From the NCBI GenBank assembly GCA_024275695.1, contig JAJRYP010000013.1, positions 1 through 5,668 of the forward strand: a DNA stretch of 5,668 bases. The letters run 5' to 3'. Position numbers and translations under genes: made by a program. This document shows, in pieces, positions 1 through 4,794 of the stretch. Each line of letters begins with the position of its first letter. Within the stretch, counting starts at the first letter, position 1. The notes beneath the pieces were generated by a model. It was not told the origin of the DNA. It did not search any database and saw nothing but the letters and a program-made list of their open reading frames with translations. The DNA comes from Patescibacteria group bacterium. Lineage in GTDB: Bacteria > Patescibacteriota > Gracilibacteria > UBA1369 > PNNO01.

Positions 1-551
1 ACGTCCACCTCGCGTCCCTCAAAAAATTGAGGAATAAATGTAGCAACTGTTGAATATATATATGCCGAACCTGTTCCTACAGCGATCAACGTATTCATGT
101 CGGCTGTTTTGTGCTTAAGCGTACCCCAAGCTCCTTTAAAGGATTGAGATCCCGCCCAGAAAAGCACCGGTGTTGTTATAACGAAGAGAATGAGGAACAT
201 GGCTTCTCTTGGGATATCTGCAATTATAGGGAAAAATCTCTGCATGCTCCCAATTAAAATAACAATTGAAAGAATTGCGCTTACAATAAATTTGGTTTTA
301 AGTTTTTTGTATTTATTGACGGTTTCCTTTTGTTTGCTTTTTTTCTGTGTGAGTTTGTAATCTCCAATATGCGCAACAGCCTTTGCGATATCATCAAACG
401 CAAGCTTTTCTTCGTCAAATTCCACCTTTAGTTTTTCCGCTCCAAAGTTTACATAGGCGTTGTTAACTCCTTTTATATCTTTAACTGCTTTTTCTATGTT
501 AAAAGCACATGAAGCGCATGACATTCCTTGAATTGAATATATTTTTTCCAT
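1..551 (-). CDS. copA: Cu(I)-exporting P-type ATPase, N-terminal part (runs off left edge)
   Basis: This is the first 183 residues of a heavy-metal (P1B) ATPase that would pump Cu(I) across the cytoplasmic membrane using ATP. Residues 1-66 form one HMA metal-binding domain with GMSCASC at 9-15; Cys12 and Cys15 would bind the metal. A charged Lys-rich linker (69-86) leads to a first membrane segment (about 88-103), a second (about 117-134), and the start of a third containing DMNTLIAVGTG (151-161), the conserved stretch found in Cu+-ATPases. The actuator, phosphorylation (DKTG) and CPC regions lie beyond the window, so Cu rather than another metal is inferred from the HMA motif and the DMNTLI stretch. 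The ATG at 551 is chosen because the HMA domain begins directly after it. There is no Shine-Dalgarno sequence. It is transcribed divergently from the gene at 699, and a palindrome lies about 35 bases upstream. Confidence 0.93.
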   Translation of the reverse strand, partial: MEKIYSIQGMSCASCAFNIEKAVKDIKGVNNAYVNFGAEKLKVEFDEEKLAFDDIAKAVAHIGDYKLTQKKSKQKETVNKYKKLKTKFIVSAILSIVILIGSMQRFFPIIADIPREAMFLILFVITTPVLFWAGSQSFKGAWGTLKHKTADMNTLIAVGTGSAYIYSTVATFIPQFFEGREVD

Positions 552-583
552 AATAACGAGTGTTAAGTTGATATCAAATGATG

Positions 584-606
584 TACCTATACCATAGGTT
601 AAGGTA
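584..606. promoter_or_regulatory. Palindromic operator candidate upstream of copA
   Basis: On the minus strand this reads TACCTTAACC-TAT-GGTATAGGTA, an imperfect 23-bp palindrome with 8 of 10 arm positions matching. A shorter perfect dyad, ACCTAT-ACC-ATAGGT, lies inside it at 585-599. Copper ATPase genes are commonly controlled by CsoR or by MerR-family CueR proteins, whose operators are dyads of this size with TACC/GGTA-like ends. The overlap with the proposed -10 fits repressor blocking (CsoR type) better than MerR-type activation. No regulator gene lies in the window, so the binding protein is unknown. Confidence 0.5.
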
Positions 607-624
607 ATTCAGGGTGAAAGTCAA
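596..624 (-). promoter_or_regulatory. Likely copA promoter
   Basis: Read on the minus strand, TTGACT (624-619) is followed after 17 bases by TAACCT (601-596). The -35 is good and the -10 is weak. The -10 lies inside the palindrome at 584-606, as expected for a promoter that is blocked by a repressor. The transcript would have a leader of roughly 40 bases before the copA ATG. This is a prediction from spacing and sequence only. Confidence 0.45.
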
Positions 625-645
625 GCTCAAATATATCCTTTGCTG

Positions 646-674
646 TTGTTTAAGAAGTTGAAAATTGCTATAAT
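646..674 (+). promoter_or_regulatory. Sigma-70-type promoter for the gene at 699
   Basis: TTGTTT (646-651) is followed after 17 bases by a perfect TATAAT (669-674), with an extended -10 TG at 666-667. A second TATAAT follows at 679-684. Transcription would begin near 681, leaving a leader of only about 18 bases before the ATG at 699, and there is no Shine-Dalgarno sequence. It is back to back with the copA promoter, so a regulator on the 584-606 palindrome could affect both directions. Confidence 0.6.
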
Positions 675-698
675 GCGATATAATCACATAATAGAATA

Positions 699-1085
699 AT
701 GAATATGAGGAAAAGAATTTCGTATCTGGTTGTTACATTGTTACTTGTTGTTTTGGCAGGTTACCAAGTATGCGTTTCCTCTTCTTATTCGAATATGGAA
801 ACCGCAATGCGCGAAAACGGGGAAATTTCATATTTTGACGAAGTCCATTGTTCTCATAATGTGGGAATGATGGATTCTCATTGCGCTAAAAATGTCGCGG
901 ATTTTATTGTTATCCCTTATGAACAAAAAATGTCCGGCTCAATATCTCAGGGCTACTCAAAAAACATTCTGAATCATTTCAAATTCATACAACGGGAACC
1001 AAAAATTTCTTTTAGCGGATCCAATATCTTTAAGTACAATGCTTCTTTTCATTCCAATCTTCGAAGCGTGATCTTATTAATATAA
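699..1085 (+). CDS. Small exported Cys/His/Met-cluster protein, function unknown
   Basis: I do not recognise this 128-residue protein. It begins with a basic N-terminus (MNMRKR) and one hydrophobic segment (residues 8-22), so it is probably exported or membrane-anchored. Cys25 follows, but the preceding residues (YQV) do not make a lipobox. Residues 50-62 form a compact cluster, HCSHNVGMMDSHC: two Cys, three His and two Met, a ligand set suited to binding copper or another soft metal. The rest (63-128) is basic and has no recognisable motif. The start could be the ATG at 699 or the one at 705; neither has a Shine-Dalgarno sequence. A strong promoter lies just upstream and the gene diverges from copA, so a copper-related extracytoplasmic role is plausible but inferred. 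The DsbA-like gene follows, separated by a hairpin. Confidence 0.65.
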   Translation: MNMRKRISYLVVTLLLVVLAGYQVCVSSSYSNMETAMRENGEISYFDEVHCSHNVGMMDSHCAKNVADFIVIPYEQKMSGSISQGYSKNILNHFKFIQREPKISFSGSNIFKYNASFHSNLRSVILLI

Positions 1086-1119
1086 AAATAGAGGTTTTTT
1101 TATTGAAAACTTCTATTTT
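1085..1119 (+). terminator. A/T-rich hairpin between the small gene and the dsbA-like gene
   Basis: Two 14-base arms (1085-1098 and 1106-1119) pair with a single G-U wobble around a 7-base loop. The stem starts at the last base of the upstream stop codon and its 3' arm ends in TATTTT. It could act as a weak terminator or attenuator, or it could protect mRNA ends. Its low GC content makes full termination doubtful, so the downstream genes may be partly co-transcribed. Confidence 0.5.
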
Positions 1120-1136
1120 CTAATAAGATTTATATT

Positions 1137-1892
1137 ATGGTAACAAAATCAAAAAACACAGGGCTTATTATTGCTATCGTTTTTGCCGCGATTGCAATTT
1201 CGGGTTCACTTATATTTTTTGGAGTAATGCAATCTCAAAACTCGGCTAACGATGTTGTAACCGTTAAGATTGGAGATGCCGATAAGACCAGAATGCAGAA
1301 AGAAAAGTTCGAAAATAATAAAACTCTTGATGTTAAAAAAGTTTCAAAAACTTACGATCATATCCGTGGAAATGTAGACGCCCCTGTTTCGCTTATTGAA
1401 TATTCGGATTTCGAATGTCCGTTTTGTAAACAATTCCATCCTACGGCACAGCAAATTGTTGATGAATATGACGGAAAAGTGAATTGGGTGTATCGTCATT
1501 TCCCGTTAAGTTTTCACAATCCGCTTGCAACCCGGGAAGCATTGGCGTCAGAGTGTGCCAATGAACTTGGAGGGAATGATGCTTTCTGGAAATATGCCGA
1601 TATGATTTTTGAAACAACAACATCAAATGGGCGAGGAATGCAGTTTGACGATCTGATTTCTATTGCCGCAAAGCTAAATTTGGACGAAACTTCATTTCGA
1701 GAATGTTTGGAAAGCGAAAAATATCTTGATCGGATTAAACAGGATCTGTCGGAAGGGCGGAAAGCGGGAGTTAAGGGAACTCCCGGAAATATAGTGATAA
1801 ATAATGAAACAGGGGAAAGCGTATTTCTTTCCGGAGCTCAGCCGTTTTATAAATTTAAATTGGAGATTGACAATATGCTTGAAAAGGAGTAG
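1137..1892 (+). CDS. Membrane-anchored DsbA-family thiol-disulfide oxidoreductase
   Basis: This 251-residue protein is a thioredoxin-fold disulfide oxidoreductase of the DsbA/BdbD type, acting outside the cytoplasmic membrane to form or rearrange disulfides in exported proteins. An N-terminal transmembrane anchor (about residues 8-30) is followed by a linker (31-75) and the thioredoxin domain. The domain contains SLIEYSDFECPFC, with the redox pair Cys94-Pro-Phe-Cys97, the VYRHFPL stretch (118-124), and a GTPG loop at 214-217 holding the expected cis-proline (216). Two more cysteines, 140 and 190, lie in the helical insertion and may form a structural disulfide. The length is normal for anchored members. 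The ATG at 1137 gives a good anchor; there is no Shine-Dalgarno sequence. The likely recycling partner in the window is the CcdA-like protein from 4795, if this enzyme works as a reductase or isomerase. Only 24 bases separate it from the broken DUF302 gene. Confidence 0.93.
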   Translation: MVTKSKNTGLIIAIVFAAIAISGSLIFFGVMQSQNSANDVVTVKIGDADKTRMQKEKFENNKTLDVKKVSKTYDHIRGNVDAPVSLIEYSDFECPFCKQFHPTAQQIVDEYDGKVNWVYRHFPLSFHNPLATREALASECANELGGNDAFWKYADMIFETTTSNGRGMQFDDLISIAAKLNLDETSFRECLESEKYLDRIKQDLSEGRKAGVKGTPGNIVINNETGESVFLSGAQPFYKFKLEIDNMLEKE

Positions 1893-1916
1893 TTTATTTT
1901 TTTAACCATTAATATT

Positions 1917-2305
1917 ATGGAAACACAATACGGATACAACAAAGTTGTTGAATATGACTTTGATACCGCAATCAAACGAGTTAAAGAAGAACTTCAAAAA
2001 GAAGGTTCGGTATTCTTTCCGAAATTGACGTGCGGGCAAAATTCAAGGAAAAGCTCAATAAAGACATTGGTAAATATGTGATTTTGGGAGCATGCAATCC
2101 GCCTTTGGCCTATGAGGCGCTGGAGGCGGAACGGGAAATAGGTTTGCTTCTTCCGTGCAATGTTATTGTCTATGAAAAAGATAATAAGGTTGTTGTGTCT
2201 ACCGTACTTCCAGATGCGATGATGGGATCTTTGGATAATGCCATCGTTAAAACGGTTGGCGAAAAAGCACAAGCAAAATTAAAGTCGGTTATTGATCGTG
2301 TATGA
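1917..2305 (+). pseudogene. DUF302 protein gene interrupted by a one-base deletion
   Basis: Two frames together encode a full DUF302 domain protein. From the ATG at 1917 the reading is METQYGYNKVVEYDF through KEG and then goes out of frame, reaching TGA at 2079-2081 after 54 residues. From about 2007 onward the frame one base back continues as FGVLSEIDVRAKF, then ILGACNPPLAYEALEAE and GLLLPCNVIVYE, typical of the family, to TGA at 2303-2305. Adding one T to the two-T run at 2006-2007 restores a continuous 129-residue protein, the family's usual size. Codon choice and conserved residues are intact on both sides, so the change is very recent or is a sequencing error. DUF302 proteins have no settled biochemical role; they are often found near heavy-metal transport genes, as here. 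It probably shares a transcript with the dsbA-like gene and ends at the terminator at 2315. Confidence 0.93.
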
Positions 2306-2314
2306 TGACAAAAC

Positions 2315-2350
2315 AGCTGCCGGTTCTATCTTTATTGAAATCCGGCAGCT
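2315..2350. terminator. Bidirectional terminator between convergent genes
   Basis: AGCTGCCGG (2315-2323) pairs perfectly with CCGGCAGCT (2342-2350), and an inner TTC/GAA pairing shortens the loop to about 10 bases. A T-rich stretch follows on the plus strand, and GTTTTGTC follows on the minus strand. It sits between the end of the DUF302 gene (2305) and the stop codon of the minus-strand operon (2353-2355), where a shared terminator is expected. Confidence 0.85.
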
Positions 2351-2352
2351 TA

Positions 2353-3036
2353 TTATTCATATACATATTTATAAAATAATTGTGCTTGATCAACAATACT
2401 TTGTAAAACGGATAAATCTTTATTTAAACGCGGTTTTCCCTTTGGAAAAATTAAAAAACACTGCAGAGTCGAGTTTTGATCCGAAGTCTTTAAGGCGTGA
2501 AGGTCTCCGATTTTTTTGTATTTGTCATTTGTTATATTGCTTTCCAATAATTTTTTATTACTGATTTTGGTTTTAAGAAGTGCGTATTGTTTATCGGTAT
2601 AGACAAATTCCTTAATAGTATTGCCTGTGGAAATATCGACAAAACGGAATATTCCCCAATTTGTATGAATAATAGATGTTATTGCATTTGCCAATAAATC
2701 CATGAAAATGTTTTTTTTCTCCTTTTTGCTTAAATCATACCGTGTTAACAAATCCGTTGTTAAATTTTTTAAAAGTTGAATATGATGATTTACACGACCA
2801 ATATATTTAAACGCTTCGTTAAGTTTATCATTTGATATTGCCAGATCGTTGTCTTTTTGTTGAATATCTTTTTTGTGCAGAATGTATAACCCAAATGCAA
2901 TTCCAAGAATAAGAAGCGTGATTATGGATTGCGCATAAGCTCTGGGTATTGAAAATATGTGTCCGGTAAGAAAATGAGGATGAAGAACAAGCAATATAAA
3001 AAGAATAACGTAGCTAATTTTGGTGAGTTTTGACAT
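2353..3036 (-). CDS. Two-TM protein with coiled coil and GAF-like domain
   Basis: This 227-residue protein is not assigned to a named family. It has two predicted membrane segments (about residues 7-24 and 34-53), then a charged helical stretch likely to form a coiled coil (54-80). The soluble region from about 85 to 227 has the pattern of a GAF-type sensory domain: a helix (NLTTDLLTRY, 92-101), then strands such as WGIFRFVDISTGNT (127-140), and a closing amphipathic helix (LSVLQSIVDQAQLF, 208-221). No histidine-kinase, GGDEF or other output domain follows. It may be a membrane sensor working through a partner, or a truncated architecture. It is the last gene of a three-gene operon, four bases after the Cys-Cys membrane protein, and ends at the bidirectional terminator. 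The ATG at 3036 gives a complete first membrane segment. The GAF assignment is by eye and only moderately sure. Confidence 0.8.
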   Translation of the reverse strand: MSKLTKISYVILFILLVLHPHFLTGHIFSIPRAYAQSIITLLILGIAFGLYILHKKDIQQKDNDLAISNDKLNEAFKYIGRVNHHIQLLKNLTTDLLTRYDLSKKEKKNIFMDLLANAITSIIHTNWGIFRFVDISTGNTIKEFVYTDKQYALLKTKISNKKLLESNITNDKYKKIGDLHALKTSDQNSTLQCFLIFPKGKPRLNKDLSVLQSIVDQAQLFYKYVYE

Positions 3037-3040
3037 AAAA

Positions 3041-3481
3041 TTATGTTTTATGGCATATATGTAATTTTTTATATTTTCGCCACATATATATCATTCCTCC
3101 CGCAACGGACAATAGGCTTATCCCAAATATATAATCTTGATATTGAGCAAGAAAAAGTGCCATTCCGGACAATCCAAGTATGGGAAGAAGAGTTGTTAAG
3201 TTATGCATGCAGCAGGCTATCATAGCAGTTGTTGAAACCCCGCCCGATACGGCAACCGCCCCTCCTCCGGCTTTGGCTTTAAGATGAATTGCGCGAAAAA
3301 GCCCCATTTGTATGCCGAATCCGACAATAAGCGGGAAGACGAAATACCATTTGTCTCTTGAAAATTCCAAAGGTGCAAGAAAATCTTGCATCCCGATTGT
3401 TTGAATTAAATAAAAAACAATACTTATACCTATTGAACCGGTTATGCCCCATATGTAAATTGTATATTTAGATGTCGTCAT
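3041..3481 (-). CDS. Multi-span membrane protein with Cys-Cys-Met-His motif, possible metal transporter
   Basis: This 146-residue integral membrane protein has hydrophobic segments at about residues 9-29, 46-66, 77-112 (long enough for two spans) and 115-133. Between the second and third it carries a small Lys/Gly loop (KAKAGGGA, 68-75). The most telling region is GGVSTTAMIACCMHNLTTLL (80-99): a vicinal Cys90-Cys91 pair followed by Met92 and His93 within or near a membrane span, then a second hydrophobic stretch, ILGLSGMALFLA (101-112). Paired cysteines in a membrane helix recall MerT/MerC-type metal carriers, but overall similarity to those is not evident, so metal movement or sensing is inferred. 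From memory, similar proteins with a CC-x-H stretch occur next to GGHH proteins in other bacteria; this was not checked here. Its start overlaps the upstream gene by 14 bases, implying translational coupling. Confidence 0.85.
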   Translation of the reverse strand: MTTSKYTIYIWGITGSIGISIVFYLIQTIGMQDFLAPLEFSRDKWYFVFPLIVGFGIQMGLFRAIHLKAKAGGGAVAVSGGVSTTAMIACCMHNLTTLLPILGLSGMALFLAQYQDYIFGISLLSVAGGMIYMWRKYKKLHICHKT

Positions 3482-3914
3482 TAATCTTAAAATTAAATAT
3501 TAAATCTTCATTTAATCCTATAACCAAATTTCCCGAGAGTTTTCCTTCAAATGTAATTTCGGATTCTACGTGATGGCCGCCCATTTTTGTATTCAAAATT
3601 TTATATGAAAGCGGTTTCTTATTCGCGAAAGAAGATAATCCTTCCACATCCATGCTTGAAATATCGTAAATGTGATTATTCATTGTAAGGATTGCAATCG
3701 TTTTTCCGTCTTCGAAACGAAGATCTGAAATTTCCACGGTTACACCATCTTTGGAATCGGAAAGAGAAACGGTTTCGGCTGTTTTTTCCGAAAACGATTC
3801 TATTGTTGGTGTTTTTCCAAACGAGTTTTGTTTGTCAACGGGTCTGTTTGTATACACACCTATTCCTATACCAAGAATAACTAAGATCAAAATAGTAACA
3901 AAGCCTGTACGCAT
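3468..3914 (-). CDS. Membrane-anchored extracytoplasmic GGHH protein, function unknown
   Basis: This protein of about 148 residues starts with a hydrophobic anchor or uncleaved signal (residues 3-21), followed by a Ser/Thr/Lys-rich linker and a beta-rich domain from about residue 56 to the end. Conserved-looking features are VTVEISDL (58-65), NNHIYDI (79-85), and GGHH (112-115) leading into an alternating-strand stretch (VESEITFEG). The His of NNH and the two of GGHH are candidate metal ligands. I know of no named function; the domain layout resembles uncharacterised exported proteins that accompany the Cys-Cys membrane protein encoded next. The ATG at 3914 is preferred; a TTG at 3923 would add three residues. 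It is the first gene of the operon, overlaps the next by 14 bases, and diverges from the Met-rich protein gene across a large palindrome. Confidence 0.82.
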   Translation of the reverse strand: MRTGFVTILILVILGIGIGVYTNRPVDKQNSFGKTPTIESFSEKTAETVSLSDSKDGVTVEISDLRFEDGKTIAILTMNNHIYDISSMDVEGLSSFANKKPLSYKILNTKMGGHHVESEITFEGKLSGNLVIGLNEDLIFNFKINDDI

Positions 3915-3939
3915 AATATTCAATGTTAAAGATTACAAG

Positions 3940-4029
3940 CACAGCAAGTAATACAATTATTGATAAAAATTATTTCACACGTGATTATAAATGAAATAAT
4001 TTAATCACTGCGTTGTATTACATGTTGCG
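3940..4029. promoter_or_regulatory. 90-bp nested palindrome between two divergent copper-type genes
   Basis: The outer arms are 17 bases each (3940-3956 and 4013-4029), matching as inverted copies at 14 of 17 positions, including nine perfect inner bases (GTAATACAA and TTGTATTAC). The inner arms are 11 bases (AAATTATTTCA, 3967-3977; TGAAATAATTT, 3992-4002) and perfect. Both pairs share the same centre, 3984.5. A competing hairpin could form from GTGATTA (3981-3987) and TAATCAC (4002-4008). Each outer arm places an outward-facing TTGTAT toward the gene on its side. As the flanking genes diverge, a terminator role is unlikely; a two-sided operator or promoter region is the best reading. Confidence 0.7.
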
Positions 4030-4053
4030 ACCGGCGCCAATACTTTATATTCT
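4025..4053 (+). promoter_or_regulatory. Tentative promoter for the Met-rich protein gene
   Basis: TTGCGA (4025-4030) is followed after 17 bases by TATTCT (4048-4053); TATATT at 4046-4051 is an alternative with a 15-base spacer. The -35 overlaps the outer arm of the palindrome at 3940-4029, and a GC-rich GGCGCC palindrome (4033-4038) lies in the spacer. Both -10 options are imperfect, so this is a weak call. Confidence 0.35.
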
Positions 4054-4068
4054 TAACTTAAATTCAAT

Positions 4069-4620
4069 ATGAAGAAAACAATTGTAAAATTTTCCGTAGC
4101 ATCATTTTTGGTTGTTATAACATTTTTAACTGCTACATCACTAGTCCTGGCGGCTTCAAACGAATGGATGGGCGGAGGTATGGGAGACTTTGGGTATAAA
4201 TCCAATTCGAACGAGGACGGATTGAATAGGCAATTTGAGGAACGTATGTATACCATGATGGATATCGTTCATTTTGCCGATATTGATACCGAGAATCTTG
4301 ACAATGGAGTGTTGATAAGTATTCGTGGAGATGATGAACGTTTGATACGAGAAATTCAGAAAGAATTCAACGCAGAGCAACTGAAAGAATATTTTAAAAC
4401 TTTTTTGCAGGATGTCGAACTTGAAATTGAACAAAACGACACCGGTACGAATATTATCATTACATCGCAAATCGAGAATACGGCAACTCTTATTCAAGAG
4501 AACGGTCGGCGGAGCATTTTGAATTTTATCATGAATGATATGCACTCATTTATGCATGGTCGAAACGGAATGATGAATGGAAACGGAATGATGCATGGCA
4601 GAGAAGGCATGATGATGTAA
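4069..4620 (+). CDS. Exported Met/His-rich protein, probable copper binder
   Basis: This 183-residue protein has a clear signal peptide: a KK N-terminus, a hydrophobic core (8-27), and a likely cleavage after LVLAA (25-29). The mature protein begins with a Gly/Met stretch (WMGGGMG, 33-39), followed by an acidic middle domain of mixed strands and helices (about 58-153) with no recognised fold. The last 29 residues are rich in Met and His: Met155, 158, 162, 168, 169, 174, 175, 181-183 and His159, 163, 176, including two near-identical hexapeptides (RNGMMN, GNGMMH). Met-motif tails of this kind bind Cu(I) in exported copper-handling proteins such as CopC/PcoC- and CopK-type proteins, though this is not a homologue of those that I can identify. 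It likely buffers or passes on copper outside the membrane. It diverges from the GGHH operon and ends in its own terminator. There is no Shine-Dalgarno sequence. Confidence 0.85.
   Translation: MKKTIVKFSVASFLVVITFLTATSLVLAASNEWMGGGMGDFGYKSNSNEDGLNRQFEERMYTMMDIVHFADIDTENLDNGVLISIRGDDERLIREIQKEFNAEQLKEYFKTFLQDVELEIEQNDTGTNIIITSQIENTATLIQENGRRSILNFIMNDMHSFMHGRNGMMNGNGMMHGREGMMM
4562..4597 (+). repeat. Tandem 18-bp repeat within the Met-rich tail
   Basis: Two adjacent 18-base units (4562-4579 and 4580-4597) differ at a single position: GAAACGGAATGATGAATG and GAAACGGAATGATGCATG. In frame they encode overlapping copies of the NGMM motif, the first ending in Asn and the second in His. This looks like recent duplication that lengthened the metal-binding tail. 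Confidence 0.85.
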
Positions 4621-4645
4621 ATAAATTAGGTTCTTGATATAGAAA

Positions 4646-4684
4646 GCGGGAAGTATGAGTTCACAATCAACTTTCCGCCTTTTT
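4646..4684 (+). terminator. Intrinsic terminator after the Met-rich protein gene
   Basis: GCGGGAAGT (4646-4654) pairs with ACTTTCCGC (4670-4678) with one G-U wobble around a 15-base loop, followed by a run of five T (4680-4684). The hairpin lies 26 bases after the stop codon. AAA before the stem can also pair with the T run past a bulged C. Confidence 0.85.
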
Positions 4685-4689
4685 GTTAA

Positions 4690-4724
4690 TTGTCTTTATC
4701 TATATGTACATCTTATATAAAGAC
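4690..4724 (+). promoter_or_regulatory. Promoter with overlapping dyad upstream of the ccdA-like gene
   Basis: TTGTCT (4690-4695) is followed after 18 bases by TATATA (4714-4719). Superimposed is a perfect 8-base inverted repeat, GTCTTTAT (4692-4699) and ATAAAGAC (4717-4724), so its arms lie over the -35 and -10, as in many repressor operators. ATGTACAT near the middle is itself palindromic. A second possible promoter is closer to the gene: TTTAAC (4742-4747), 17 bases, TATGTT (4765-4770). Which one is used cannot be told from sequence. Confidence 0.4.
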
Positions 4725-4794
4725 TTATAAAACAAATTCCATTTAACTATTTGTCCGCTTATGATATGTTTATAAAGTAAATCAAACCAACTGA

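Noticed and set aside
775..777. Lipoprotein attachment cysteine (Cys25) in the small exported protein
   Set aside because: The residues before it (YQV) lack the small residue at -1 and the usual Leu at -3, so it is not a convincing lipobox.
1882..1889. AAAAGGAG as a Shine-Dalgarno site for the DUF302 gene
   Set aside because: It lies about 27 bases before the ATG at 1917 and codes for the end of the DsbA-like protein, so it is too far away to serve that start.
2292..2564. Open frame of 90 codons on the plus strand
   Set aside because: It runs across the bidirectional terminator and antisense to the GAF-like gene.
3948..4021. MITE-like insertion with terminal inverted repeats
   Set aside because: The arms look like mobile-element ends, but no target-site duplication is visible, no transposase is nearby and no second copy occurs in the window; a shared-centre operator fits the divergent layout better.
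4156..4545. Open frame of 129 codons on the minus strand
   Set aside because: It is antisense to the exported Met-rich protein, which has a signal peptide, terminator and in-frame repeats.
4700..4716. CopY-type cop box (TACAnnTGTA) near the ccdA-like promoter
   Set aside because: The sequence here is ATGTACAT, which has the half-sites in the wrong order for a cop box.
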